Shown: positions 19,830 to 27,141 of the stretch, in pieces
Position numbering within the stretch: position 1 is the first letter of the stretch
How the letters are laid out: each line of letters starts with the position of its first letter
NCBI GenBank assembly: GCA_017406005.1
Contig: JAFQZI010000038.1
Span: 1-32,573 of the forward strand
DNA from: Oscillospiraceae bacterium
Lineage (GTDB): Bacteria > Bacillota > Clostridia > Oscillospirales > Oscillospiraceae
Reading direction: 5' to 3'
DNA length: 32,573 bases
Program-made: the position numbers and the translations under genes
The notes under the pieces: generated by a model
The model's input: the letters and a program-made list of their open reading frames with translations, nothing else
Told to the model about the DNA's origin: nothing
Database searches by the model: none

Positions 19830-21761
19830 TTAAAGCACAATCAGCATAAAGAGCATTGCAAGCGCAAGCGCAACAACTGCCCATAATGCGTAGTCATTCA
19901 GGATACCACTGTGGAGATCATGCATAAAGCTGAAATAATGCCTCCAGTTATGCTTGAAGCCCCAGAACAGATCAGACCCGCCGACCTGGCTGTATACGGT
20001 TTCTTCTCCGCTGAAGAACAGGGAATGCTTTGCATCTATCTCACCTGCAGCTAATGCACTGACTTTGTCATATTTCCCGGTGACGGCGATAATCGTGACC
20101 GCCAGCAGCACAATGCACAGGATCAGCAGCCAGGAGACAGGATTCCAGATACCTGCCTCAAAGAAGGTGACGTTTTGTGCCGCATTCATAAACGGGCCGA
20201 GCGCTGACGAGGCATATCCCTCGCCCATCATGGCGTCGATGTAACCATTTGCGTTGAAGGCAGATGTAGCCGCGGGATGTGTGAGGAACTTCCCGACGAG
20301 ATTGGGGAAGAGACCTGTAAGAACACAGAGTACTGCAAATATACTCATGGCAAGGCGCATACCCCAGGGTACCTCTTTCACATTCTCATATTTTTCAGGC
20401 AGCCTTCCGAAGAATACGCTCTGGCTGACTTTTACAAACGAGGCAAGCGTGAGCACAGATGTGACAAGGCAGACCACGGTTACCGCCAGATAGCCGATAT
20501 TGCCGCTTTCCACTGCTTTTTCATAGCAGGCCTGGTAGACCAGCCATTTGGAAGCAAAGCCGTTGAATGGCGGGATCCCGCTGATGGAGAAGGCACCAAT
20601 CAGGAACACAACCGTTGTGAAAGGCATTTTTTTGCTTAATCCGCCGAGTTCATCCAGATTAGTCGTCCCCGTTTCATGAAGGACGGCGCCGGCTGCAAGG
20701 AACAGAAGGCCTTTGAAGAGCATATGGTTCAGTGCATGGTAGATTCCGGCAGAAAACCCGATCGCCGTATAGAGGCCGACCGCTGTGAGAACATACCCGA
20801 TCTGAGAGATGGAGTGGAATGCCAGAAGACGCTTGAAGTCATGCTGGGCAAACGCCATTGTTACACATAGGAACATGCAGACACAGCCGATAAACACCAG
20901 CAGGAACCGGAAAGTTCCGAGCCCCATCGTCTGAAAAAGGAAATAGGTAAGGCGGATAATGCCGTAAATACCGCACTTTGTCAGAACACCGGAGATCAAC
21001 ACGGAAATGGAAGCCGGAGCTGCGCCGTGTGCATCTGCCGCCAGCGGATGGAAAGGCACAATAAAAGCCTTGGTGCCGAAGCCGATGAAAAGAAGGGCAA
21101 AGGCAATCTTCACGGAAGTATTGCTCATCATCCCGGGGATTATACCGGAGAGCTGGGCAAAGTTCAGCGTGTGGGCATTGGCATAGAGTATAATGACACC
21201 CGCAAGAATACAGGAAGAACCCATGCTCCCGACGACAAGATACTTGAAAGCCGCTTCCAGCGCGCCGTACACTTTATTCCGGAAAGCTGTCAGGGCGACG
21301 GCGGCAAAGGTCAGGATCTCCACCATGATGAACATGTTGAAGATATCCCCCGAAAGTACCAGGCCTATAACACCGCCGGCAAGCATCAGGAAAAGCGTAT
21401 AATACTGCGGAATATTGTCATCATGCGCCATATACTGAACAGAGTAAACGCAGGAAACAAAAACTGCCGTGGAAATCAGGAGGCCGAAGAAGAGGGACAG
21501 CGCATCCACTTCCATCGCTATGCCGATGGCATAGCCGCCTGCGGGTACACGGTTGCCCATCCAATAGGCAATCACCTCTCCGTTCACCATAACCGGACGG
21601 ATCAGGGCGATTATGCATGCCAGGGATACGGAGACCGACAGAATCGCAATCACGTTCCGGAGGAGCTTGCTCTTCCCCAGCACAACAATCAGAAATGCGC
21701 CAAGGAACAAAACCATCACCGAATAGATCGGGAAGTGGGAATAGTTCAGAAAGTTACTCAT
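19830..21761 (-). CDS. MrpD/NuoL-like antiporter subunit with an MbhI-like C-terminal extension
   Basis: The 643-residue polytopic protein belongs to the NuoL/M/N-MrpD family. The membrane core contains the usual Glu near helix 5 (MFIMVEILTFAAVALTAF) and the Lys/His block in PFHPLAADAHGAAPASISVLISGVLTKCGIYGIIRL and AFHSISQIGYVLTAVGL. MrpD and MbhH are usually about 490-520 residues. Here residues about 540-643 add a membrane segment, a soluble stretch (GEETVYSQVGGSDLFWGFKHNW...) and a terminal helix. This resembles a fused MbhI-like lateral subunit, and no separate mbhI gene is present in the cluster. It would conduct protons or sodium. The gene overlaps mrpC by 4 bp. Confidence 0.9.
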   Translation of the reverse strand: MSNFLNYSHFPIYSVMVLFLGAFLIVVLGKSKLLRNVIAILSVSVSLACIIALIRPVMVNGEVIAYWMGNRVPAGGYAIGIAMEVDALSLFFGLLISTAVFVSCVYSVQYMAHDDNIPQYYTLFLMLAGGVIGLVLSGDIFNMFIMVEILTFAAVALTAFRNKVYGALEAAFKYLVVGSMGSSCILAGVIILYANAHTLNFAQLSGIIPGMMSNTSVKIAFALLFIGFGTKAFIVPFHPLAADAHGAAPASISVLISGVLTKCGIYGIIRLTYFLFQTMGLGTFRFLLVFIGCVCMFLCVTMAFAQHDFKRLLAFHSISQIGYVLTAVGLYTAIGFSAGIYHALNHMLFKGLLFLAAGAVLHETGTTNLDELGGLSKKMPFTTVVFLIGAFSISGIPPFNGFASKWLVYQACYEKAVESGNIGYLAVTVVCLVTSVLTLASFVKVSQSVFFGRLPEKYENVKEVPWGMRLAMSIFAVLCVLTGLFPNLVGKFLTHPAATSAFNANGYIDAMMGEGYASSALGPFMNAAQNVTFFEAGIWNPVSWLLILCIVLLAVTIIAVTGKYDKVSALAAGEIDAKHSLFFSGEETVYSQVGGSDLFWGFKHNWRHYFSFMHDLHSGILNDYALWAVVALALAMLFMLIVL

Positions 21762-22111
21762 CCGTGCAACCTCCTGATTTCTCTGGTATCCAGAGTACCG
21801 TAGCTCTCATGAAGTTTCATTACGAGCGACATGGACATTGCCGTTACACATGCACCGATAACAATGGAGGTAAGTGTAAGAGCCTGCGGGATGGGATCGA
21901 CGAAGTAACTGAGCTGATTGATCTCACCTTCGGTAAAAATCGGAGCGGTGCCGCCCGGCACATAGCCGATTGAAATAATCAGCAGGTTCACGCCGTAGTC
22001 AACAATGGAAAGTCCAATGACTGTTTTAACGATGTTGTATTTTGTGACGATTGTGTAAAAGCCGAGGACAATCAGGAAGAAAGATGCAATATAGTTTATC
22101 GTCATCATCAT
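21758..22111 (-). CDS. MrpC/MnhC/NuoK-like subunit (MbhG-like)
   Basis: The 117-residue protein has three predicted membrane helices (INYIASFFLIVLGFYTIV, VKTVIGLSIVDYGVNLLIISIG, ALTLTSIVIGACVTAMSMSLVM). A conserved segment DPIPQALTLTSIVIG is typical of MrpC. It pairs with the MrpD-type subunit in ion transfer. Several start codons are clustered (GTG at 22117 and three ATGs from 22111). The ATG at 22111 is chosen because AAGGGGG lies 5 nt upstream. The gap to the previous gene is about 10 bp and it overlaps the next by 4 bp. Confidence 0.9.
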   Translation of the reverse strand: MMMTINYIASFFLIVLGFYTIVTKYNIVKTVIGLSIVDYGVNLLIISIGYVPGGTAPIFTEGEINQLSYFVDPIPQALTLTSIVIGACVTAMSMSLVMKLHESYGTLDTREIRRLHG

Positions 22112-22121
22112 ACGCACCCCC

Positions 22122-22577
22122 TTAAGAATCCTGTTTCATCTGGCCGATGATTGTCAGCATGTACAGAGCAAGCATACCGACACCGGTAAGAACCTTTGCT
22201 CCGACAGCTGCATTCATCAGGAAGATTGTTCCGGAAGACCAGAGATCCCCGATTCTGCCGCTTTGGAAAAGAACGTTTTCGCAGAAATATCCGCCGTAGA
22301 CAACCCCGAGCATAGCAAAGAGCACATAGAAGATCGAGGCAAAGCCTTCGGAACTATGCAGGAGATTACCGTTGACGGTTTTAACACTTTCATATCCGTA
22401 ACCGAGATAGATCAGCGTGAATACCGCAACCATCAGCACGCCGCCCTGGAAACCGCCGCCGGGAGAAAGGTGGCCGTGGAGGATAATGTCAAACAGGAGC
22501 ACAAGCGTGAGCGGAATCAGGTAATCGCAGCCGCAGCTTGTAATAACGTGCTTTATTATCAGCTTATCGTTATTCAT
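22122..22577 (-). CDS. MrpB/MnhB-like subunit (MbhF-like)
   Basis: This 151-residue membrane protein has about four helices and the MrpB/MnhB domain. The family motif HGHLSPGGGFQGGVLMVAVFTLIYLGYG is clear (about residues 33-60). The start ATG at 22577 (MNNDKLIIKHVI) overlaps the end of the preceding gene by 8 bp; an upstream in-frame ATG at 22589 sits directly against GGAGG and is less likely. It belongs to the Mrp-like ion-translocating module. Confidence 0.88.
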   Translation of the reverse strand: MNNDKLIIKHVITSCGCDYLIPLTLVLLFDIILHGHLSPGGGFQGGVLMVAVFTLIYLGYGYESVKTVNGNLLHSSEGFASIFYVLFAMLGVVYGGYFCENVLFQSGRIGDLWSSGTIFLMNAAVGAKVLTGVGMLALYMLTIIGQMKQDS

Positions 22578-22938
22578 CTTCTTTAGCATCCTCCTTTTCT
22601 TCTTCCTTTTTCGCGCTGGAAAGGATAACGGCTGAACCGGCAACTGCCGTAATCAGGATAAAGGCTTCTCCCATAGTATCGTATCCACGGAAGTCAAATA
22701 CGATAGATGTTACATCGTTGACGGCTTGGCTCTTTGTAAGGTTTTGCTGCACAATAGCGGCAGCGGCACCGTCCGCTGTGGAATCGTCAAAAGCATCGGG
22801 ATTCTGCTGCAGCTCATAGACGGGAACCGTTACCTGAGCAGGATCATACGTCCGGTTCAGCTTTCCCATGGAAAGTGCCGCCAGCACACAACAGACGAGA
22901 ATCGCACCGAGTGAAAACCAGGTCAGAAACTTTTTCAT
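22570..22938 (-). CDS. MbhE-like small membrane subunit
   Basis: The 122-residue protein has an N-terminal hydrophobic helix (LTWFSLGAILVCCVLAALSM), an extracytoplasmic stretch, the conserved-looking VTSIVFDFRGYDTMGEAFILITAVAGSAVIL and a highly charged C-terminus (KKEEEKEDAKEDE). The FDFRGYDTMGEA motif is characteristic of the MbhE/MrpA C-terminal module, equivalent to the end of NuoJ/MrpA. It overlaps the MbhD-like gene by 4 bp and mrpB by 8 bp. Confidence 0.85.
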   Translation of the reverse strand: MKKFLTWFSLGAILVCCVLAALSMGKLNRTYDPAQVTVPVYELQQNPDAFDDSTADGAAAAIVQQNLTKSQAVNDVTSIVFDFRGYDTMGEAFILITAVAGSAVILSSAKKEEEKEDAKEDE

Positions 22939-23189
22939 TTGCTGCCTCCCTTCCCGATTTTCTTCAGCGTCACAATCAGGATCACGGGAGCAAGCGCTGC
23001 TCCGACTGCCGCCTCGGAAATTGCAACATCAGGTGCATGCAGGATCAGGAATTCCGCAGCTGCAAACAGGCCGGTAATCGATAGCGCAATGACCGCAGAG
23101 AGAAGGTTTTCAAGCTCAGCGGCAAGTATCGCAGATACAACGAGTCCCAGCACAACAGCCACGTTCAGGATAAGAACCAGATTACTCAT
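22935..23189 (-). CDS. MbhD-like subunit (MrpA C-terminal/DUF4040 type)
   Basis: This 84-residue membrane protein has two to three helices. The motif HAPDVAISEAAVGAALAPVILIVTL is typical of the MbhD/DUF4040 module otherwise found inside MrpA. The start ATG at 23189 (MSNLVLILNV) is set by GGGAGG upstream and by the family; the longer frame to 23276 overlaps the MrpG-like gene and is not needed. It overlaps its neighbours by 8 and 4 bp. Confidence 0.87.
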   Translation of the reverse strand: MSNLVLILNVAVVLGLVVSAILAAELENLLSAVIALSITGLFAAAEFLILHAPDVAISEAAVGAALAPVILIVTLKKIGKGGSK

Positions 23190-23535
23190 TGAAATCCCTC
23201 CCGTAGTCATCAGGATTAAGCTTGAGATTCTTCGTGCCGCGCCGATCAGCTTTATAGGCGCCTTTCGCAAGCACATGCGACCCGATCGGGTTGGTGAAGA
23301 GAATCATCAGCGCAATCACGGCAATTTTAACGGCGTTATCGGCAGAGTGGAGAAAACATGCAGCATAGAGGATTCCGCCGAGTGCCACACAGAGCACGCC
23401 CAGCGTCGGGATACAGGTGGATGCCTGCATCCGGCAGAGCACGTCGGGCATTTTGAGAATACCGAGCGTCCCGGCCAGAGCAAAATATGCTCCGACAACA
23501 ATCAAAACATCAATCAGAAGTCTTACAGCAATCAT
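23182..23535 (-). CDS. MrpG/MnhG-like subunit (MbhC-like)
   Basis: The 117-residue protein has three hydrophobic segments and the MrpG signature GTLGILKMPDVLCRMQASTCIPTLGVLCVALGGILY. A membrane stretch ending NPIGSHVLAKGAYKA follows, the conserved end of MnhG/PhaG proteins. It is 3 bp downstream of the MrpF-like gene. It is a structural subunit of the Mrp-like module. Confidence 0.92.
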   Translation of the reverse strand: MIAVRLLIDVLIVVGAYFALAGTLGILKMPDVLCRMQASTCIPTLGVLCVALGGILYAACFLHSADNAVKIAVIALMILFTNPIGSHVLAKGAYKADRRGTKNLKLNPDDYGRDFNE

Positions 23536-23538
23536 ATC

Positions 23539-23793
23539 TTACAGACTCCCTTCCAGATACCTGCCGACAAGCATGGTATCAATTATTCCGAGAAAAGCTC
23601 CGATGAGTGCAATATTCAGATATATACCCCGCCCGGAGTACATGGAAAAGAGAATCATGGCGCAGCAAAGCAGATTGTCACAGGCATCTCCAGCAACCAT
23701 TCTGTCTGCGGCAGAAGGCCCTTTTGCTACCCGGAATACAAGGCTGAGTGCCATGAGCGCAAAGAATACAGCACCGATCAACAGTTCAATCAT
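23539..23793 (-). CDS. MrpF/MnhF-like subunit (MbhB-like)
   Basis: The 84-residue protein has three short membrane helices. The conserved RVAKGPSAADRMVAGDACDNLLCC and IALIGAFLGIIDTMLVGRYLE segments match MrpF/MnhF (family pattern R...GPT..DR...D). It overlaps the MrpE-like gene by one base and precedes mrpG by 3 bp. Confidence 0.92.
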   Translation of the reverse strand: MIELLIGAVFFALMALSLVFRVAKGPSAADRMVAGDACDNLLCCAMILFSMYSGRGIYLNIALIGAFLGIIDTMLVGRYLEGSL

Positions 23794-24311
23794 TACTCAA
23801 ACACCCTCCTTGTTCCTTTTTCCAATGTCCCTTTGATAGCGTCTCCGGCTGCCTCGCCGCTCTCTGCTGTTACATCAATCCAATGGATGTAAAGATAGTT
23901 CTGCCCTTCTTCTTCCGCAACGTCCATTGTGATGGTGCCCGGTGTCAGCGTAATAGAATCCGAGAGAAGGGCCAGCCCATAATCACTCTGCATCGCGGTA
24001 GGGACTCGGACAATACCCGGTTTCACCGCTTTGCAGCCGCCATAAACGATCTTCGCCATATTGACATTTGCTTTGACCAGTTCTGAAAAGAATGTAAAGC
24101 AATAGCCGAGCAGATTGAATATTTTGACGGGATTAAAGAATCGGACGGAATCTCCATGGACGAAGAATCTTGAAGAAAATACCGCCGTTGCGAGGCTTAC
24201 CAGCACACCTGCTGCAAGTTCCTGAATTGCAAAGCTCCAGGTAATCAGGACCCACACGACCATGCACAGGATAAATGTGGCAAGCGCCGCAGAAAATCTT
24301 GTTTTTTGCAA
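23793..24311 (-). CDS. MrpE/MnhE-like subunit (MbhA-like)
   Basis: This 172-residue protein has two to three N-terminal membrane helices and a soluble C-terminal domain ending in VALLSDSITLTPGTITMDV-like sequence (ALLSDSITLTPGTITMDVAEEEGQNYLYIHWIDV), the hallmark of MrpE/MnhE. The start codon is TTG at 24311, with AAGGGGGG 5-6 nt upstream and no better in-frame ATG. It opens the Mrp-like part of the operon, 49 bp after the HypA-like gene. Confidence 0.92.
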   Translation of the reverse strand: MQKTRFSAALATFILCMVVWVLITWSFAIQELAAGVLVSLATAVFSSRFFVHGDSVRFFNPVKIFNLLGYCFTFFSELVKANVNMAKIVYGGCKAVKPGIVRVPTAMQSDYGLALLSDSITLTPGTITMDVAEEEGQNYLYIHWIDVTAESGEAAGDAIKGTLEKGTRRVFE

Positions 24312-24360
24312 GAAAAACCCCCCTTACATAGTGAAAATGATACGTACGTTCATAATAATT

Positions 24361-24606
24361 TTACTCAACAGTAAGATACTCCACATAGCAGCGGAATGCA
24401 TCAGGGCTTTTGGTAAACGTCAGAGATGCTCCTTCGGCAATCGTTCCCTTCGCGGCGAGTGGGAAAAAATCCGTCACACAGTCCGGAACAATTCCTGAAA
24501 AATCTCCGACGGCAAGCGTAATGCCCAGGCATTTGCGAAAACCCTGTTTTTCTGCTTCATCGGAAACAAGCTTGATGATACCTTCCGTTATGGCAAGCTC
24601 GTGCAT
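24361..24606 (-). CDS. HypA-like hydrogenase nickel-insertion protein lacking the zinc domain
   Basis: The 81-residue protein begins MHELAITEGIIKLV with the nickel-binding His2 and the following Glu of HypA. It continues with a typical HypA core (ITLAVGDFSGIVPDCVTDFFPLAAKGTIAEGASLTF). HypA is usually about 113 residues with two CxxC motifs forming a structural zinc site. Here the protein stops after PDAFRCYVEYLTVE with a single Cys in that region, and no cysteine pairs occur in the following 49 bp in any continuation of this frame. It starts directly after the large-subunit stop (TAAATG). Either it is a minimal nickel-delivery protein or a decayed hypA replaced by another copy elsewhere. No hypB is present in the window. 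Confidence 0.8.
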   Translation of the reverse strand: MHELAITEGIIKLVSDEAEKQGFRKCLGITLAVGDFSGIVPDCVTDFFPLAAKGTIAEGASLTFTKSPDAFRCYVEYLTVE

Positions 24607-25689
24607 TTATCTGTCGAGGCAGGAGAAACACGGGTCAATGCTGGCAATGATCAATCCTGCATCCGCCACAGTGTTGTCCCGCAGCATATGCGGAATCGTC
24701 GGCGTATTCTTGTAGCTTGGCACATGCACCGAGATGCGGTAGTTCTCAAGTTTCCCGTTGCCGACGACCATATGGCTCAGCTGTCCGCGCGGGGCTTCAT
24801 GGCGGCAGACCGCGACGCCCTCCTGAATCTTCGGGAGCTTGTTGCCATTGTTGATGGGGCCTTCCGGCAGATTTTCAAGTGCCTGTTCCAGTATTTTGAT
24901 GCTTTCCACACACTCCAGTGCTCTTACCACGACACGGTCAAACACATCCCCGTTCTGGCAGACCGGAATGTCGAAATTGAAATCCTCATAGGAAGAATAG
25001 GGCGCATCCTTTCGTACATCCGTCATCACACCGGAAGCCCTCGCATGCGGGCCGACCGCTCCCAGACGGATTGCATCTTCACGCTTCAGTATGCCGACGT
25101 TTTTGGTGCGCATGGCAATCGTCTTATCATTGAGAACAATATCAACGATCTTATTCAGCGGATTTTTCAACGCTTCGCAGCCTTTGAGCAGATCGCGGCG
25201 GAGATCATCATCAATATCCCGCCGGGAACCGCCGATTGTCACCATCGCATAGTTGACGCGGTTGCCGCTCAGCCTTTCCAGCAAATCCATGATGAGTTCC
25301 CGTTCATCCCAAATATGCATAAACAGGGAATCATGCCCGATGATATGGCATGCAATTCCCATCCACAGAAAATGGGAGTGGAGCCGTTCCAGCTCGGCTG
25401 TGATCACACGGATATATTGACCGCGCTTCGGAACTTCCGTCTTATTAATTGCTTCCACACACATCGCATAGGTAAAAGCATGAGAATGTGAGCAGATTCC
25501 GCAAACACGCTCCACGAGAACAAGCGTCTGAATCGCATTGCGCTCGGTGGCAAGCTTTTCTATTCCGCGGTGGTTATAACCGACGAATACTTCCGCGTCT
25601 TTGATCACTTCCCCCTCGGTATAGAGTGTCGCATGAACCGGCTCCTCCAGAGCAGGATGGTAAGGGCCTATCGGGACAATATAGCTCAT
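24607..25689 (-). CDS. NiFe hydrogenase large (catalytic) subunit, group 4, Mbh-like
   Basis: The 360-residue protein carries the NiFe active site. The N-terminal ligand motif is RVCGICSHSH (Cys63, Cys66) and the C-terminal motif is DPCFSC (Cys354, Cys357), so all four Ni-ligand cysteines are present. This makes it a true hydrogenase rather than an Mbx/Mbs or complex I homologue. NuoD-like blocks such as ELERLHSHFLWMG and AVGPHARASGV are also seen. The protein ends CLDR-stop, exactly where the maturation protease normally cuts, so no C-terminal extension exists. It overlaps the NuoC-like gene by 4 bp. Likely reaction: reduction of protons to H2 with ferredoxin electrons. Confidence 0.95.
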   Translation of the reverse strand: MSYIVPIGPYHPALEEPVHATLYTEGEVIKDAEVFVGYNHRGIEKLATERNAIQTLVLVERVCGICSHSHAFTYAMCVEAINKTEVPKRGQYIRVITAELERLHSHFLWMGIACHIIGHDSLFMHIWDERELIMDLLERLSGNRVNYAMVTIGGSRRDIDDDLRRDLLKGCEALKNPLNKIVDIVLNDKTIAMRTKNVGILKREDAIRLGAVGPHARASGVMTDVRKDAPYSSYEDFNFDIPVCQNGDVFDRVVVRALECVESIKILEQALENLPEGPINNGNKLPKIQEGVAVCRHEAPRGQLSHMVVGNGKLENYRISVHVPSYKNTPTIPHMLRDNTVADAGLIIASIDPCFSCLDR

Positions 25690-26090
25690 TTTCTCTCCTC
25701 CTTCTCTGTGCCATTCAGTTTGCGGAGTTCTGAGAGCGGTTTGACCATAATCTGGCCCTTGCCCTCATCCTCCAGCAGATCATACGGCAGGAACAGGCGC
25801 TTGGAAACATCCAGCCCTTCAAAGGTCCAGCCGAAGAGTTCGTTGAGCTCCCTTTCCGGCCACTCCGCCGCCACGTCATAAATCCCGCTGATCGAAGGCA
25901 GGACCGTCTCTCCCACGACATGGTATGACTCCAGCACTGGGCCTACCGCATACTCGTAGGATACATCCGGTCTTCCCTCCATGTCGAGAAAGCCGTGGAT
26001 CATGACAAGGTAGATTTCCTTTTTGCGCATCCGTTCTGCAATGGGTACGATCTCATCTTTTGTGATGTCGATTCTCTTGTACTCCTGCAT
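25686..26090 (-). CDS. NuoC-like hydrogenase subunit (MbhK/EchD-like)
   Basis: The 134-residue protein resembles the 30-kDa subunit of complex I. It shows YEYAVGPVLESYHVVGETVLPSISGIYDVAAEWPERELNELFGWTFEGLDVSKRLFLPYDL, where the W.ERE..E.FG..F.G.....RL..P pattern is the NuoC signature. It supports the NiFe large subunit in the peripheral arm. The start ATG at 26090 (MQEYKRIDI) is preferred to GTG at 26099 because GAGAGGTGAA lies 7 nt before it. It follows hypE after 52 bp and overlaps the large-subunit gene by 4 bp. Confidence 0.9.
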   Translation of the reverse strand: MQEYKRIDITKDEIVPIAERMRKKEIYLVMIHGFLDMEGRPDVSYEYAVGPVLESYHVVGETVLPSISGIYDVAAEWPERELNELFGWTFEGLDVSKRLFLPYDLLEDEGKGQIMVKPLSELRKLNGTEKEERK

Positions 26091-26142
26091 CAACTTCACC
26101 TCTCTACTCTTATTTCTCTATATAGTACGGCGCAAGCCGTTT

Positions 26143-27141
26143 TCAACAGATTCTCGGCAGCTGTGCTCCTGCCAGCTTCTGTATTATTCTGCTGCCTCCA
26201 AAGTTTGTTTTCATCACGACCCAGCCCGGACAGGTATCCGTTACCGTTCCGATCTGGGCAGCAGACTGCCCTTCCGGCAGCGAATGCATTGCTTCCAGCA
26301 CCGGAGATGCATCTTCCTGCGCAACAACGCAAAGGAGTTTCCCCTCATTGGCACAGTAAAGCGGGTCAAGCCCCAGCAGTTCACAGGCCGCTTTTACTTG
26401 GTCCCTTACGGGAACAGCCGCTTCTTCCATCAGTATTCCGAGCGGAGAACTCTCGACAAACTCGTTGAGTGTTGTGGCGATTCCGCCTCGTGTGGGGTCC
26501 CGCAGGACGCGCACTCCTGCACTTGTTTTTAAAACAGCATCGCACAGCCTGTTGAGCGGAGCGCAATCACTTCTCAGATCACCCTGCATCATTCCGCTTC
26601 GGGCAAGCATGACAGCCGTTCCGTGGTCTCCCACAGTACCGGAGAGAATAACCGCATCACCGTTCCTTATTGTCTTGGGTGACAGACCCGGATACTTCAG
26701 TGCTCCGATTCCGGCTGTGTTGATGTACAGTTTGTCTCCCCTGCCCTTTTCCACCACTTTGGTGTCACCGGTAACGATCCTGACCCCTGCCCGTTCCGCT
26801 GCATCATGCATGGAAGAAAGTACTTTTTCAAGAACAGCTGTTTCCAGCCCCTCTTCCAGAATCAAAGCGCAGGAAAGAAATTTCGGTTCTCCTCCACAGA
26901 CAGCAATATCATTTACCGTACCGTAGACAGAGAGCTCTCCGATATCTCCTCCCGGGAAAAACAGGGGATCTACCACAAAACTGTCGGTTGAAAAAACGAG
27001 TTCCGGATCCCCGGGCAGGATAGCTCCGTCCCCCAGCTCTGAAAGAAATGGATTATTCATTCTGGGGACGATCATTGTTTCAATCAGACGCGAAGTCTTC
27101 TTTCCTCCGCTGCCGTAATCGAGTGTAATAATTTCATCCAT
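26143..27141 (-). CDS. hypE: Hydrogenase maturation protein HypE (carbamoyl dehydratase)
   Basis: HypE dehydrates the carbamoyl group handed over by HypF to a thiocyanate, the source of the CN ligands of the NiFe site. The 332-residue protein starts MDEIITLDYGSGGKKTSRLI (N-terminal DYGSGGK.. motif of the PurM-like family). It contains FSTDSFVVDPLFFPGGDIGELSVYGTVNDIAV and DPTRGGIATTLNE. It ends in PRIC, the conserved C-terminal tail whose Cys accepts the carbamoyl. The ATG at 27141 overlaps the hypD stop by 8 bp. An upstream extension of the frame to 27186 lies within hypD and is not used. Confidence 0.95.
   Translation of the reverse strand: MDEIITLDYGSGGKKTSRLIETMIVPRMNNPFLSELGDGAILPGDPELVFSTDSFVVDPLFFPGGDIGELSVYGTVNDIAVCGGEPKFLSCALILEEGLETAVLEKVLSSMHDAAERAGVRIVTGDTKVVEKGRGDKLYINTAGIGALKYPGLSPKTIRNGDAVILSGTVGDHGTAVMLARSGMMQGDLRSDCAPLNRLCDAVLKTSAGVRVLRDPTRGGIATTLNEFVESSPLGILMEEAAVPVRDQVKAACELLGLDPLYCANEGKLLCVVAQEDASPVLEAMHSLPEGQSAAQIGTVTDTCPGWVVMKTNFGGSRIIQKLAGAQLPRIC

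Noticed and set aside
22578-22643. Upstream extension of the MrpB-like gene
   Set aside because: The extension is the antisense-free overlap with the MbhE-like C-terminus in another frame (Arg/Lys-rich) and does not match the family N-terminus.
24607-25689. Large subunit as an Mbx/Mbs-type sulfur reductase or complex I NuoD
   Set aside because: Both CxxC nickel-ligand motifs are intact (Cys63/66 and Cys354/357), and NiFe maturation genes precede it.
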